A DNA stretch of 64,000 nucleotides from Tianweitania populi (GCF_014652875.1 NZ_BMZQ01000001.1:1116001-1180000), one strand, 5' to 3'; numbered from the stretch's first letter, positions 18,759 through 29,128 are shown. Numbers and translations: made by a program. Notes: a model not told the origin generated them from the sequence alone.

Positions 18759-18806
18759 CCTTTGTTGTCCAACAAAGGGCCATTCCTTTGTTGTCTCACA
18801 AAGGAA
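18759..18806 (-). promoter_or_regulatory. Two tandem palindromes upstream of the DUF3008 gene
   Basis: CCTTTGTTG (18759-18767) / CAACAAAGG (18770-18778), then TTCCTTTGT (18783-18791) / ACAAAGGAA (18798-18806). Both share the CCTTTGT half and could be paired operator sites or 5'-UTR hairpins. A GGAAC at 18832-18828 with TGTT 17 bases on is a one-mismatch sigma-EcfG motif just upstream. Confidence 0.45.
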
Positions 18807-18811
18807 AACAG

Positions 18812-19624
18812 TCAGTCGGCCACGCTTGTTCCCGGCGCCATGGTCAGGCCGAAGCCGTGCATCAGCCGTTCCGATGCAAAGCTCGTTGCGCCTGAGGTGA
18901 ACACCGCCTGATCAGGCTGATGTCCAGCCATGCGCGCGCCCTTGGATGACGGCAGCAGGGCCAGAGCGCGGCGGGCGATCGCTTCGGCGGGGTCGAGCCA
19001 ATCCACCGGCCACGGCGCCAGCTTGCGCATGCGGTTCACCAGGAAGGGGTAATGCGTGCAGGCCAGCACCACGATATCCGTGCGCTGACCATCGCGCTCG
19101 ATAAAGCACGGCTCGATTTCCGCCCGCACCGCAGCCTCGTCCACAAAGCCGTCGCGCATATAGATTTCGGACAAGCGCGCCAGCTGCGTCGAGCCAACCA
19201 GCCTGACATGGCATTGCTGCGCCCAGCGCGTGATCAAATCGCGCGTATATTGCCGCTTCACCGTGCCGGGGGTCGCCAGCACCGACACAAGGCCCGAACG
19301 GGTCCGTTCGGCCGCCGGCTTGATCGCCGGCACCGTGCCGACGAAGGGCTGATCGGGATAGGCCTCACGAAGTGCGGAAATCACCAGCGTCGACGCCGTG
19401 TTGCAGGCGATTACCGAGATTTCGGGCCGGAAGCGCTGGAGGAGCTTGCCGAACAAAGCCACGATATGGCCCTTCAGCGCGTCCTCTTCCCAGTCGCCAT
19501 AAGGAAAACCCGCATCATCCGCGACATAGATGAAGCGACGGTCCGGCATCAGCACGCGCGCTTCGCGCAGAACCGTCAGCCCGCCGATGCCTGAGTCGAA
19601 AACGAGAACCGGCCGCTCACTCAT
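18812..19624 (-). CDS. murI: Glutamate racemase
   Basis: Makes D-glutamate for peptidoglycan. The 270-residue protein begins [20 protein letters not shown] and has both catalytic cysteines, in VIACNTAST and [10 protein letters not shown], with [13 protein letters not shown] and [12 protein letters not shown] 19624 lies inside the last codons of trmJ (8-base overlap), suggesting coupled translation. Longer in-frame versions run through trmJ and are not real. Complete and typical. Confidence 0.95.
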   Translation of the reverse strand: MSERPVLVFDSGIGGLTVLREARVLMPDRRFIYVADDAGFPYGDWEEDALKGHIVALFGKLLQRFRPEISVIACNTASTLVISALREAYPDQPFVGTVPAIKPAAERTRSGLVSVLATPGTVKRQYTRDLITRWAQQCHVRLVGSTQLARLSEIYMRDGFVDEAAVRAEIEPCFIERDGQRTDIVVLACTHYPFLVNRMRKLAPWPVDWLDPAEAIARRALALLPSSKGARMAGHQPDQAVFTSGATSFASERLMHGFGLTMAPGTSVAD

Positions 19625-20549
19625 CGTCGTGCTGACCCGAGGTCTGGTCGCCAGCAGTCTGCGCGCCGGCATTCCGCTCGCCAGCAACCTGCCCGCCGGC
19701 ATTCCGCTCGCCAGCGACCTGCCCGCCGGCAGTTGCAGGCCGCCGCTGCATGCGCGGCGCATCCGCGGCCTGCTTGCGCTCGGGGTATCCCATGCCGCGC
19801 GGCTCGTTGGGCGAGAAATAATCCAGCGATGACAGGATGCCGCGCAGCACCTTGACCTCGCCTGATGTGAAGCCCGGCCGGGTAAGAACGGCGCGCAGCT
19901 TGTCGACCATCTTTTCCTTTTTCGCCACCGGCCGGAAATAGCCGCGCGCATTCAGCGCGGTTTCCAGATGATCGAGATAGCCGTTGAGTTCTTCCTTCGG
20001 CGCAGGCACCGTTTCCGGGCCTGTGAAGCGCGTGGCGTTCTCGTCCGCCATGCCCGCCTTCATCCATTCATAGGACATCAGCAACACGGCCTGCGCAATG
20101 TTGAGCGAAGCGAAGTTCGGATCGACCGGAAAGGTCACGATTGCGTCCGCGCGGCCGACTTCCTCATTGGACAGGCCGAAGCGCTCGCGCCCGAACAGAA
20201 TGCCGGTGGCCTGATCGGCTTCCACCCGGCCGCGCAGCTCGCGCGTGGCTTCCACCGGCCCGAACACCGGCTTGAACCCGTCGCGCTGCCGCGCCGTGGT
20301 GGCCAGCACGAAAGAAAGGTCGGCAACCGCCTCTTCCAGCGTGTCGAAAACAACAGCGCTATCGACCAGATGATCGGCCTTGGCGGCAGTTGCTCTAGCT
20401 GCCTCATTCGGCCAGCCATCGCGCGGATTGACCAGCCGCAGTTCGGACAGGCCGAAATTGGCCATCGCCCGCGCCACCATGCCGATATTCTCGCCCATTT
20501 GCGGCTCAACCAGAATGATCGCCGGTCCGCTGTTCAGCTGCTTGCTCAT
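19617..20549 (-). CDS. trmJ: RNA methyltransferase, TrmJ/TrmH (SPOUT) family
   Basis: SAM-dependent 2'-O-methyltransferase of the TrmJ type (tRNA position 32 in E. coli). The 310-residue protein has the three SPOUT motifs: [35 protein letters not shown] and [18 protein letters not shown]. The last 50 residues are low-complexity, with [10 protein letters not shown]-type decapeptides encoded by three 30-bp DNA repeats. The tail is longer than usual for the family and probably dispensable. ATG 20549 is chosen because the upstream in-frame residues are not conserved. It overlaps murI by 8 bases. Confidence 0.9.
   Translation of the reverse strand: MSKQLNSGPAIILVEPQMGENIGMVARAMANFGLSELRLVNPRDGWPNEAARATAAKADHLVDSAVVFDTLEEAVADLSFVLATTARQRDGFKPVFGPVEATRELRGRVEADQATGILFGRERFGLSNEEVGRADAIVTFPVDPNFASLNIAQAVLLMSYEWMKAGMADENATRFTGPETVPAPKEELNGYLDHLETALNARGYFRPVAKKEKMVDKLRAVLTRPGFTSGEVKVLRGILSSLDYFSPNEPRGMGYPERKQAADAPRMQRRPATAGGQVAGERNAGGQVAGERNAGAQTAGDQTSGQHDDE
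19649..19738. repeat. Three 30-bp tandem repeats in the trmJ 3' end
   Basis: Units at 19649-19678, 19679-19708 and 19709-19738 share the core CGCCAGC..CCTGCCCGCCGGC. The first two differ by few bases and the third has diverged in its last bases. They encode decapeptides in the TrmJ tail. Length in whole codons keeps the frame open, so copy number could vary between strains. Confidence 0.85.
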
Positions 20550-20638
20550 GGAAAAACTGGATGTCTCGTTTGAAAACGCTCCGTCCCCTCGCATGAATCG
20601 CGCGAAGAGTGAAAGTCACGTTTGAAGGTGGCGGTTCT

Positions 20639-20709
20639 TTGCCTTCCGCGAACCCGATGGTATAGGACCGGCATTCCTTTCTGCAACGCACACGGGCCAA
20701 GTGCCCGTG
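20639..20709 (+). promoter_or_regulatory. Promoter and 5'-UTR hairpin of icd
   Basis: TTGCCT (20639-20644) and TATAGG (20661-20666) are 16 bases apart. Downstream, CACGGGC (20691-20697) / GCCCGTG (20703-20709) forms a tight hairpin ending 18 bases before the icd start, inside the predicted leader. Confidence 0.45.
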
Positions 20710-20727
20710 CAGTACACGAGGCATTCA

Positions 20728-21942
20728 ATGACGAAGATCAAGGTGGCGAATCCGGTTGTCGAGCTCGACGGCGACGAGATGACCCGGATCATCTGGCAGC
20801 TTATCAAGGACAAGCTGATCCACCCCTATCTCGACATTCCGCTCGATTACTACGACCTCAGCGTCGAGAACCGCGACGCCACCAACGATCAGGTCACGAT
20901 CGATTCTGCCAACGCGATCGCCAAGCACGGCGTCGGCGTGAAATGCGCCACCATCACGCCGGACGAGCAGCGCGTCGAAGAATTCAAGCTCAAGAAGATG
21001 TGGAAGTCGCCCAACGGCACGATCCGCAACATCCTCGGCGGCGTGATCTTCCGCGAGCCGATCATCATGAAGAACGTCCCGCGCCTGGTTCCAGGCTGGA
21101 CGCAGCCGATCATCGTCGGCCGTCATGCCTTCGGCGACCAGTATCGCGCCACCGACTTCAAGTTCCCCGGCAAGGGCAAGCTGACGATCAAGTTCGTCGG
21201 CGAAGATGGCGAGACCATCGAGCACGAAGTGTTCCAGGCACCGGGTTCGGGCGTCGCCATGGCGATGTACAACCTCGACGACTCGATCCGCGAATTCGCC
21301 CGCGCTTCGCTGAACTACGGCCTGCTGCGCGGCTACCCCGTCTATCTGTCCACCAAGAACACGATCCTCAAGGCCTATGACGGCCGCTTCAAGGACATCT
21401 TCCAGGAAGTCTACGAGACCGAGTTCCTCGACCAGTTCAAGGAAAAGAAGATCACCTACGAGCACCGCCTGATCGACGACATGGTCGCTTCGGCGCTCAA
21501 GTGGTCGGGCGGTTATGTCTGGGCCTGTAAGAACTACGACGGCGACGTTCAGTCCGACACGGTTGCTCAAGGCTTCGGCTCGCTCGGCCTGATGACCTCC
21601 GTTCTGATGACGCCGGATGGCAAGACGGTGGAAGCCGAAGCCGCCCACGGCACGGTGACCCGTCACTACCGTCAGCACCAGAAGGGCCAGGAGACCTCCA
21701 CCAACTCCATCGCCTCGATCTTCGCCTGGACCCGTGGCCTCGCCCACCGCGCCAAGCTCGACGACAATGCCGAACTCGCCAAGTTTGCCGACACGCTGGA
21801 GAAGGTCTGCGTGCAGACCGTCGAGAGCGGTCACATGACGAAGGACCTGTCGCTGCTGATCGGTCCGGACCAGCCCTGGCTGTCGACCACCGGCTTCCTC
21901 GACAAGATCGACGAGAACCTTCAGAAGGCGATGGGCGCTTAA
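20728..21942 (+). CDS. icd: NADP-dependent isocitrate dehydrogenase
   Basis: TCA-cycle enzyme converting isocitrate to 2-oxoglutarate. The 404-residue protein is of the eukaryote-like subfamily used by Rhizobiales, starting [20 protein letters not shown]. It shows [12 protein letters not shown] (substrate Ser/Asn/Arg), [25 protein letters not shown] (metal Asp) and [17 protein letters not shown] (NADP-binding His/Arg). ATG 20728 is the conserved start and GAGG precedes it. Divergent from trmJ and followed by a strong terminator. Confidence 0.97.
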   Translation: MTKIKVANPVVELDGDEMTRIIWQLIKDKLIHPYLDIPLDYYDLSVENRDATNDQVTIDSANAIAKHGVGVKCATITPDEQRVEEFKLKKMWKSPNGTIRNILGGVIFREPIIMKNVPRLVPGWTQPIIVGRHAFGDQYRATDFKFPGKGKLTIKFVGEDGETIEHEVFQAPGSGVAMAMYNLDDSIREFARASLNYGLLRGYPVYLSTKNTILKAYDGRFKDIFQEVYETEFLDQFKEKKITYEHRLIDDMVASALKWSGGYVWACKNYDGDVQSDTVAQGFGSLGLMTSVLMTPDGKTVEAEAAHGTVTRHYRQHQKGQETSTNSIASIFAWTRGLAHRAKLDDNAELAKFADTLEKVCVQTVESGHMTKDLSLLIGPDQPWLSTTGFLDKIDENLQKAMGA

Positions 21943-21964
21943 GCCCCTCCATCCTCACTTCTTG

Positions 21965-21992
21965 AAAAGGCGCGGTTCCCACCGCGCCTTTT
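21965..21992 (+). terminator. Rho-independent terminator after icd
   Basis: A 12-bp perfect stem AAAAGGCGCGGT (21965-21976) / ACCGCGCCTTTT (21981-21992) with a 4-base loop. Confidence 0.85.
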
Positions 21993-22010
21993 CGGCATTT
22001 TGGGCTGCAT

Positions 22011-22063
22011 TTCCGGAATTTTTGTTGCCATTTCCGGAAGAAACAGGCTCGATCTTCCGGAAA
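22011..22063. promoter_or_regulatory. Three phased TTCCGGAA palindromes upstream of the GST gene
   Basis: TTCCGGAA occurs at 22011-22018, 22032-22039 and 22055-22062, 21 and 23 bases apart (about two helical turns). The last two are arms of a perfect 11-bp inverted repeat, TTTCCGGAAGA (22031-22041) / TCTTCCGGAAA (22053-22063). The block lies between the icd terminator and the GST start, the right place for an operator array. Confidence 0.6.
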
Positions 22064-22090
22064 TTTGGCGCTTTTGGAGGGGGAAACCGG

Positions 22091-22711
22091 ATGACCGCAG
22101 CCATCAAATTCTACACCAATCCCATGTCCCGCGGCCGCATCATCCGCTGGATGCTGGAAGAAGTCGGGCAACCCTACGACACCGAGATCCTCGGCTATGG
22201 CGTTGATATGAAAGGCGAATATCGCAGCGTGAACCCGATGGGCAAGGTGCCGACGATCGTCCATAACGGCCAGATCGTCACCGAATGCGCCGCCATCTGC
22301 GCCTATCTCGCCGACGCCTTCCCCCAAGCCGATCTGGCGCCCGAAATCACCCAGCGCGCCGACTATTACCGCTGGCTCTTCTTCGCCGCCGGCCCCCTCG
22401 AAGCCGCCGTCGTGAACCGCGCACTCGGCGTGCAAGTGCCTGAAGATAAACGAGGAATGGTCGGCTACGGTTCTTTCGAAGACGTCATGACCACGCTCGA
22501 AACAGCCGTCTCAGGCAAGCAGTACGTAGCCGGAAACCACTTCACCGCCGCGGACGTCTATGTCGGCTCCCACATCGCCTTCGGCCTCGGCTTCAACTCC
22601 ATAGAACCGCGCCCTGCCTTCGTCAGCTACGTTGAAGGCCTGAAAAACCGCCCCGCCTACAAGAAGGCTGCCGAACTTGACGATGCGCTGATCAAAGCAA
22701 TGAACAGCTAA
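22091..22711 (+). CDS. Glutathione S-transferase family protein
   Basis: 206-residue cytosolic GST-like protein. The thioredoxin-fold N-domain begins IKFYTNPMSRGRIIRWMLEE, with the glutathione-binding NPMGKVPTIVHNGQIVTECA (cis-Pro and Glu/Ser-type pocket). An all-helical C-domain starts around residue 85 and includes GNHFTAADVYVGSHIAFGL. GGGGGAAA lies just upstream of ATG 22091. Three TTCCGGAA palindromes precede it, so it is probably regulated. It is convergent with the transporter gene. Substrate unknown. Confidence 0.9.
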   Translation: MTAAIKFYTNPMSRGRIIRWMLEEVGQPYDTEILGYGVDMKGEYRSVNPMGKVPTIVHNGQIVTECAAICAYLADAFPQADLAPEITQRADYYRWLFFAAGPLEAAVVNRALGVQVPEDKRGMVGYGSFEDVMTTLETAVSGKQYVAGNHFTAADVYVGSHIAFGLGFNSIEPRPAFVSYVEGLKNRPAYKKAAELDDALIKAMNS

Positions 22712-22731
22712 GCATCTGACTTTGTTGCTGA

Positions 22732-24504
22732 TTACACGGCGACCGTTTCTTCAGTCCGCTCAAGTTTGACGACCTGCGGATCAAACACCTTCCGAAACAG
22801 CTCGGACTGGCCGACATAGATCAGCGTGCGATCGGCCATTCTTTCCAGGAAGGCCGTCAGCGCATCGCACGCATCGTCATCCAGATCCTCAAAGACATCG
22901 TCAAAGATGATAAAACGCGGACGCAGGATCAAGAGGCTCGCAAATGCGAGCCGGGTCTGATCCTCGCGATCCAGCACTTGGCTCCAGGCCGAAGAGGTAT
23001 CCAGCGCCTTCTGCAATCGACCAAGCCCCACCTCCTGCAAGGCATCAAGCAGACCGTCTCGCCCGAAATCCGCTGGTGCATGTGGATAGCAGAGCAGTTC
23101 AGCTAGCGTGCCCGCCGGAAGTTGCCCCGCCCGCGCAACGAACCGCAAATCGCGGCTTTCAGGATAAACGACCTCGCCGCGTCCCCAAGGCCAGTCACCG
23201 GACAAGGCATGAAAGAAAATGCGCTGTTCTTGTACGGAGGATGACGCGATCATCACGCGCTCACCCAACGCGATATCCAGTCTGTCTGTCTCCAACCGCA
23301 AGGATGCTGAGTAGGCGGCCTGAGGATCGACGGTGGCCCTGAAGCCGTTGATGGAAAACGTTGATTTCTCGCCAACGCGGTAGGCGATGCACGCCTTTGA
23401 CGATGCGGAAATGTCCATTTCATTCAGCGCCTGACGAAAGGTACTCACGCGCATCAGCGTCGCCCGCCAGTTCGAAATCATGCCGAAGTTCGTGACATAC
23501 CACTGCAACGCGGCATTGACCTGGCTGAACGCGCCGGCGGCCATCATCAAGCCGCCAAAGGACAAGGCGCCCGAAAAGTAGGCCGGCGCGGCGACGACCA
23601 GCGGTACGATCTGCGCGAGCCAACCGAAACCTGAGGAAACCCAGGTCAACCGCGTCTGTGCCCATGCAAGTTCGCGAAACACACGCAGCAGCGAAACGAT
23701 ACGTTCGCCGATCCGGCGCCGCTCGCGCTCCTGTCCGTCAGCAATCGAGATGACGGCAAGGCTTTCGCTTGTTCGCATCAAGATCGCTCGAAGATCGGCT
23801 TCCCGCGCAGACCGCGACTCATTCAGTCCAACGAGCCGGCGCCCCACCACGCTGGTGAGGACGGACGCCGTGCCGGCATAAAGGACGGCAGCCCAGACCA
23901 TATAGCCGGGAATGGCGATCCGGTACCCGCCAATGGGAAGAACAAGATCACCGGATGTGTTCCACAAGACGCCGACGAAGCTGACCAAGAGGATCGTCGC
24001 CTGAACCATGCCAATCGAAAGCGACGTGCTCATGTCGGAAAGATTGCGCGCATCCTCATGCAGGCGTTGATCAGGATTGACGCCGAATGGGCTTGAGGAG
24101 GCCAGACGGATGGCTCGTTTGCGCCGCAACCATTGATCGACAAGATCATTCGTCAGCCCTTCGCGCAGACTGAGCGCCATCATCTGGTTGAGCCAGGATT
24201 GACCGACATTGAGCACCAGAAGAACCGCGACAATGGCGAAGAAGACCTGCAACTGCTTTACGAAATCCGGCAGGCTGCGCCGTTCCAGCGCATTGTAGAA
24301 GGGAACGTTCCAGCGGTTGAGTTCAAGCTGCGCGAAGACGGTCAGCAGGATGACGCTCAGCAAGGCACCCGTCAGCAGGAGGATGCGCGTACGCGCTGCC
24401 GAGTGCCAGAAGGCACGAAGCATGAGCCGCATCTGGTCACGCAGGGACAAAACGGGGGTGCCAGCTACAACAAAAGCAGCAGCGTCAACATTTGCAGGCG
24501 CCAT
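22732..24504 (-). CDS. YddA/SbmA-like ABC half-transporter with degenerate ATPase domain
   Basis: 590 residues. The N-terminal 330 or so form the SbmA/BacA-type membrane domain, with several hydrophobic helices and the family pieces FAQLELNRWNVPFYNALERR and NPDQRLHEDARNLSD. The C-terminal 200 resemble an ABC ATPase but are decayed. Walker A is replaced by GERVMIASSSVQEQR with no GxGKS. The signature LSxGEQQR is changed to LDREDQTRLAFA. The Walker B region reads FIIFDDVFEDLDD, with Asp in place of the catalytic Glu. Active YddA proteins would hydrolyse ATP; this one probably cannot. It may instead work like SbmA using the proton gradient, or be decaying. ATG 24504 is preferred over GTG 24543. 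Confidence 0.82.
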   Translation of the reverse strand: MAPANVDAAAFVVAGTPVLSLRDQMRLMLRAFWHSAARTRILLLTGALLSVILLTVFAQLELNRWNVPFYNALERRSLPDFVKQLQVFFAIVAVLLVLNVGQSWLNQMMALSLREGLTNDLVDQWLRRKRAIRLASSSPFGVNPDQRLHEDARNLSDMSTSLSIGMVQATILLVSFVGVLWNTSGDLVLPIGGYRIAIPGYMVWAAVLYAGTASVLTSVVGRRLVGLNESRSAREADLRAILMRTSESLAVISIADGQERERRRIGERIVSLLRVFRELAWAQTRLTWVSSGFGWLAQIVPLVVAAPAYFSGALSFGGLMMAAGAFSQVNAALQWYVTNFGMISNWRATLMRVSTFRQALNEMDISASSKACIAYRVGEKSTFSINGFRATVDPQAAYSASLRLETDRLDIALGERVMIASSSVQEQRIFFHALSGDWPWGRGEVVYPESRDLRFVARAGQLPAGTLAELLCYPHAPADFGRDGLLDALQEVGLGRLQKALDTSSAWSQVLDREDQTRLAFASLLILRPRFIIFDDVFEDLDDDACDALTAFLERMADRTLIYVGQSELFRKVFDPQVVKLERTEETVAV

Positions 24505-24680
24505 TGGGACCCCAGAACCACTAAGCAGATATCTGGCTCGCACAGTGCGAGGCCATTCGTCCAGCAGATTGCATCGGTCGAACGGCTTGCCGCGTCATAA
24601 CGTGGCTGTGAGCGGGCCAGGGGCTGAAAGCGGTCGAAGTCGACCCATATGGGAGGCTCCACTCGAAAGGAGATCGCATC

Positions 24681-25052
24681 ATGAAATCTATGTCCCTCGT
24701 TCTTGCCGCAGCCGCGCTTGCAAGCCTGTCCAACGTGGCTTCGGCTCAAACCAGCACCTGGGTCGAGGTCGACGACAAGACCATGGTGGCACCCTTCAAT
24801 GTCGATGCTGATCGCCTTGAAGACATGGACGTTCATAACGCGGCTGGCCAGAAGATTGGCGAGATCGAGGACGTCATCGGCACCGATCGTGCGGCGGCCA
24901 CAGCCTTGGTTGTCGACTTCGATGATCAGGCCGGCTTTGGCGACCGCGACGACATCATCGTGCCTATCGAGCGCTTCTCTCTCGACGGAGTGAAGCTCGT
25001 TCTAAAGGACGACGCTGCCACGGTTGCAGCTTACGAGGTCTACAAGGACTGA
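24681..25052 (+). CDS. Secreted PRC-barrel domain protein
   Basis: 123 residues with a cleavable signal peptide (MKSMSLVLAAAALASLSNV, cleavage expected after ASA) and a PRC-barrel core of about 80 residues: DADRLEDMDVHNAAGQKIGE, IEDVIGTDRAAATALVVDFD and IIVPIERFSLDGVKLVL. The mature protein is very acidic. Such periplasmic PRC proteins occur in many Rhizobiales with unknown function. AAAGGAG precedes ATG 24681. It is convergent with alaS, sharing a bidirectional terminator. Confidence 0.87.
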   Translation: MKSMSLVLAAAALASLSNVASAQTSTWVEVDDKTMVAPFNVDADRLEDMDVHNAAGQKIGEIEDVIGTDRAAATALVVDFDDQAGFGDRDDIIVPIERFSLDGVKLVLKDDAATVAAYEVYKD

Positions 25053-25076
25053 CGAAAACCCGCACGTGGCGGAATG

Positions 25077-25107
25077 AAAAGGGCCGGCTTGGATAGCCGG
25101 CCTTTTT
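25077..25107. terminator. Bidirectional terminator between PRC-barrel gene and alaS
   Basis: GGCCGGCT (25082-25089) / AGCCGGCC (25095-25102), flanked by A-rich sequence on the left and a T run on the right. Confidence 0.8.
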
Positions 25108-25108
25108 G

Positions 25109-27769
25109 TTAAGCTGCGAGGGCTGACTTGACCGCCGCTATTGCTGCATCGGCCTGGCTTCCATCCGGTCCGCCAGCTTGCGCCATGTCCGGCCGTCCGC
25201 CACCGCCCTGGCCGCCCAAAGCCGCCGAAGCCACCCGTACGAGATCAACCGCGCTGATGCGGCTCGTCAGATCCTGCGTCACGCCGACAACCGCGCTGGC
25301 CTTGCCGTCGTCGGCCACGCCGATGAAGACGACAACGCCTGAACCGACTTGCTGCTTTGCTTCGTCGGCAAGCGGCTTCAGATCCTTCGGCGACACGCCT
25401 GTGACTGTCCGACCAACAAAGGACAGGCCGGCAACCTGCTCGGTTTCACTGCCGCCACCTGAGCTTCCGCCACCGAGTGCCAGCTTGCGGCGGGCATCGT
25501 TGAGTTCGCGCTCCAGCTTGCGGCGCTCCTCGACCAAGGCTTCGACGCGCGCAACCGCATCAGCCGGTGCGACCTTCAGGCTCGCGGCGACGGCCTTCAA
25601 GCGACGATCCTGCTCATCAAGATGACGCCGAGCCGCCTCGCCTGTCACGGCCTCGATACGGCGCACACCGGAAGCGACCGCGCCTTCATTCACGAGCCGG
25701 ACCAGGCCAATATCGCCAGTCGCCGAAACGTGGGTGCCACCGCAAAGCTCGGTCGAATAGGACTTGCCGGCCTTGTCGCCCTCGATCGCCGTGCCCATCG
25801 ACACGACACGAACTTCATCGCCGTACTTCTCGCCGAACAGAGCCATCGCGCCCTCGGCAATGGCATCATCAACCGCCATCAAGCGTGTCGTGACCGGGCT
25901 GTTCTGGACCACGATGGCATTGGCCATACGCTCCACTTCTTCGAGCTCGGCATCCGAGATGCCCTTCGGATGCGAGAAGTCGAACCGCAGCCGTTCGGGC
26001 GCAACCAGCGAACCCTTTTGAGCGACATGCGTGCCAAGCACTTCACGCAACGCTTCGTGGACGAGATGAGTCGCGGAATGGTTGGCCCGCAACTTGGCGC
26101 GGCGGGCATGATCCACTTTCATCTCGACAGGAGCACCGACCTTCAGGTTGCCCGACACGACTTTCGCTTGATGAACGAAAACCCCATCGGCCTTCTTCTG
26201 GGTGTCGCTGATCTCCAGCTGGAAACCTTCGCCGGATAGCGTACCCGTATCACCCATCTGGCCGCCGGACTCACCATAGAAGGGCGTCTGATTTGTGACG
26301 ACAGAAACCGTGTCTCCAACCGCAGCCTGCTCAACCTCGGCGCCGTCCTTGACCAGCGCCGTTATAACACCCTCGGCCTGTTCGGTGTCATAGCCCAGGA
26401 ACTCGGTGCCGCCCACGCGATCACGTACGGCGAACCAGACGGTTTCGGTTGCCGCTTCGCCGGAACCTGCCCAGTTGGCACGAGCCTCGGCCTTCTGACG
26501 TTCCATGGCCGTATTGAAGCTGGCCAAATCAACAGAAATGCCGCGCTGGCGTAGGGCATCCTGCGTCAAGTCGAGGGGGAAGCCATAGGTGTCGTAGAGC
26601 TTGAACGCCGTCTCGCCATTGAGGCTGTCGCCTTCCTGCAAGGATGACGTTGCATCCGACAGCAAGGTGAGGCCGCGCGCCAACGTGGTGCGGAAGCGGG
26701 TTTCTTCGAGCTTCAGCGTTTCCGTAATCAGCGGCTGGCCGCGTACGAGCTCGGGATAGGCTTGGCCCATCTCGCGCACCAGCGCCGGGACCAACCGCCA
26801 CAGCAACGGATCGCGCGCGCCGAGCAGCTGCGCGTGGCGCATGGCGCGACGCATGATGCGCCGCAGCACATAACCGCGTCCCTCGTTAGAGGGCAGAACG
26901 CCATCGGCAATCAGGAAGCTCGATGCGCGCAGATGGTCCGCAATGACGCGGTGGCTCGCCCGGTTTTTGCCTTCAGCCTTAACGCCCGTCGCTTCTTCCG
27001 AAGCACGGATCAGTGCCTGAAACAGGTCAATGTCGTAATTGTCGTGCTTGCCCTGGAGCACGGCTGCGATGCGCTCAAGCCCCATGCCGGTGTCGATGGA
27101 GGGGCGCGGCAAAGGCACGCGCTCTTCCTTCGTCAGCTGCTCGAACTGCATGAAAACGAGATTCCAGATCTCGATGAACCGGTCGCCATCCTCATCAGGG
27201 CTGCCGGGAGGGCCACCGGCGATTTCCGGACCGTGATCATAGAAGATCTCGGAGCATGGGCCGCACGGGCCTGTATCACCCATCGCCCAGAAATTATCCG
27301 ACGTCGCGATGCGGATGATGCGGTCTTCCGGCAGACCGGCAATCTTGCGCCAGAACGTCGCCGCTTCGTCGTCGGTGTGATAAACCGTGACGACCAGCTT
27401 GTCCTTGGCGAGGCCGAATTCCTTGGTGATCAGGTTCCAGGCAAGTTCGATCGCCTGTTCCTTGAAATAGTCGCCGAACGAGAAGTTGCCGAGCATCTCG
27501 AAGAAGGTGTGATGCCGTGCGGTATAACCGACATTGTCGAGATCGTTGTGCTTGCCGCCAGCGCGCACGCACTTTTGCGAGGTTGCGGCGCGGCTATATG
27601 GACGCTGTTCCAAGCCTGTGAAAACGTTCTTGAACTGAACCATGCCGGCATTGGTGAACATCAATGTCGGATCGTTGCGTGGCACTAGCGGGCTCGACGC
27701 AACAGGCTGATGCCCATTTGCCTGGAAATAATCGAGAAAAGCCGATCGGATCTCGTTGACGCCACTCAT
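25109..27769 (-). CDS. alaS: Alanyl-tRNA synthetase
   Basis: Class II synthetase with editing and C-Ala domains, 886 residues, starting [20 protein letters not shown]. Catalytic motifs: [39 protein letters not shown] (motif 2) and [13 protein letters not shown] (motif 3). The editing domain has the zinc-binding [13 protein letters not shown] and the Cys-His pair in [15 protein letters not shown]. The C-terminal domain ends with a Gly-rich [19 protein letters not shown], typical of bacterial AlaRS. ATG 27769 is the conserved start. It lies downstream of recA on the same strand, separated by a terminator, the usual Rhizobiales order. Confidence 0.97.
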   Translation of the reverse strand: MSGVNEIRSAFLDYFQANGHQPVASSPLVPRNDPTLMFTNAGMVQFKNVFTGLEQRPYSRAATSQKCVRAGGKHNDLDNVGYTARHHTFFEMLGNFSFGDYFKEQAIELAWNLITKEFGLAKDKLVVTVYHTDDEAATFWRKIAGLPEDRIIRIATSDNFWAMGDTGPCGPCSEIFYDHGPEIAGGPPGSPDEDGDRFIEIWNLVFMQFEQLTKEERVPLPRPSIDTGMGLERIAAVLQGKHDNYDIDLFQALIRASEEATGVKAEGKNRASHRVIADHLRASSFLIADGVLPSNEGRGYVLRRIMRRAMRHAQLLGARDPLLWRLVPALVREMGQAYPELVRGQPLITETLKLEETRFRTTLARGLTLLSDATSSLQEGDSLNGETAFKLYDTYGFPLDLTQDALRQRGISVDLASFNTAMERQKAEARANWAGSGEAATETVWFAVRDRVGGTEFLGYDTEQAEGVITALVKDGAEVEQAAVGDTVSVVTNQTPFYGESGGQMGDTGTLSGEGFQLEISDTQKKADGVFVHQAKVVSGNLKVGAPVEMKVDHARRAKLRANHSATHLVHEALREVLGTHVAQKGSLVAPERLRFDFSHPKGISDAELEEVERMANAIVVQNSPVTTRLMAVDDAIAEGAMALFGEKYGDEVRVVSMGTAIEGDKAGKSYSTELCGGTHVSATGDIGLVRLVNEGAVASGVRRIEAVTGEAARRHLDEQDRRLKAVAASLKVAPADAVARVEALVEERRKLERELNDARRKLALGGGSSGGGSETEQVAGLSFVGRTVTGVSPKDLKPLADEAKQQVGSGVVVFIGVADDGKASAVVGVTQDLTSRISAVDLVRVASAALGGQGGGGRPDMAQAGGPDGSQADAAIAAVKSALAA

Positions 27770-27924
27770 GCTCAGGCCTTCGTGAAGAGGTGCCGCAGGG
27801 CGGCCAAGGAACCGGCCTTTTAGCGTCAAGCGACGGCAGGTGTCCAGAACGACGCCGCACCATACCCAGGCAGGCTTTGCACATCGCAACCGGCCTTGAT
27901 GCAGCGCCGCCGACCGGCCAAAGA

Positions 27925-27952
27925 AAAGGCGCCGGATCGCTCCGGCGCCTTT
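27925..27952 (-). terminator. Rho-independent terminator after recA
   Basis: A 12-bp stem AAAGGCGCCGGA (27925-27936) / TCCGGCGCCTTT (27941-27952); on the minus strand it is followed by TTTTC. Confidence 0.85.
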
Positions 27953-27955
27953 AAA

Positions 27956-29056
27956 TCAGGCTTCTGCAGCCCGATCACCATCATCATCGCCGTCGAGCCC
28001 GCCCGGGCCGCCATTCTCCAGGAACTTCTCGGCGATCAAGCCTGCGTTCTGGCGCAGCGTCAATTCGATCTCGTTCATAACATCGGGATGATCGCGCAAG
28101 AAGAGCTTGGCATTTTCACGCCCCTGTCCCAGCCGCTGCGAATTGTAGGAGAACCAGGCACCCGACTTCTCGACAACACCAGCCTTCACACCGAGATCAA
28201 CCAACTCGCCGGTCTTGGAAACGCCTTCGCCATACATGATGTCGAATTCGACCTGCTTGAAGGGCGGAGCAAGCTTGTTCTTCACAACCTTGACGCGGGT
28301 CTGGTTGCCCACGACTTCATCGCGGTCCTTGACCGAACCGATGCGGCGAATATCCAGACGCACCGACGCATAGAACTTGAGTGCATTGCCGCCGGTGGTG
28401 GTTTCCGGCGACCCGAACATCACACCGATCTTCATGCGGATCTGGTTGATGAAGATAACCATCGTGTTGGAGCGCGAAATCGAGGCGGTCAGCTTGCGCA
28501 GAGCCTGGCTCATCAGGCGCGCCTGCAAGCCGGGCAATGAATCGCCCATCTCGCCCTCGATTTCGGCGCGCGGCGTCAGTGCCGCAACCGAGTCGACCAC
28601 CAGCACGTCGATGGCGCCCGACCGCACCAACGTGTCACAGATCTCCAGGGCCTGCTCACCCGTATCGGGCTGCGAGATCAGAAGGTTCTCAAGATCGACG
28701 CCGAGCTTGCGGGCATAAACCGGATCCAAAGCATGCTCGGCATCCACGAAGGCGCAGACGCCACCCTTCTTCTGGGCTTCTGCAACCGTATGCAGCGCCA
28801 TCGTGGTCTTGCCCGAGCTTTCCGGGCCATAAATTTCGACGATACGGCCCTTCGGCAAGCCACCGACGCCTAGCGCAATATCGAGGCTGAGCGAGCCGGT
28901 TGATACCGTTTCGATCTCCACCACCTGCTCGTTCTTGCCGAGCCGCATGATCGAGCCTTTGCCGAATGCGCGCTCGATTTGCGAGAGCGCCGCATCCAGA
29001 GCTTTTGTTTTGTCCACCGAGCTTTCCTCAACTAGCCGCAACGAGTTCTGCGCCAT
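27956..29056 (-). CDS. recA: Recombinase RecA
   Basis: Strand-exchange ATPase and LexA co-protease. The 366-residue protein begins [20 protein letters not shown], with Walker [30 protein letters not shown], Walker [16 protein letters not shown], loop L1 [31 protein letters not shown] and L2 [18 protein letters not shown]. It ends in an acidic tail [12 protein letters not shown]. An SOS-box-like site lies 73-87 bases upstream, and its own terminator follows. Confidence 0.98.
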   Translation of the reverse strand: MAQNSLRLVEESSVDKTKALDAALSQIERAFGKGSIMRLGKNEQVVEIETVSTGSLSLDIALGVGGLPKGRIVEIYGPESSGKTTMALHTVAEAQKKGGVCAFVDAEHALDPVYARKLGVDLENLLISQPDTGEQALEICDTLVRSGAIDVLVVDSVAALTPRAEIEGEMGDSLPGLQARLMSQALRKLTASISRSNTMVIFINQIRMKIGVMFGSPETTTGGNALKFYASVRLDIRRIGSVKDRDEVVGNQTRVKVVKNKLAPPFKQVEFDIMYGEGVSKTGELVDLGVKAGVVEKSGAWFSYNSQRLGQGRENAKLFLRDHPDVMNEIELTLRQNAGLIAEKFLENGGPGGLDGDDDGDRAAEA

Positions 29057-29128
29057 GATACAACACCCCTTGGTCGTGAATCTTGGTCGAAAATGAGGTT
29101 CGACCGGCTTTTTTGGACTAACTCGTAC

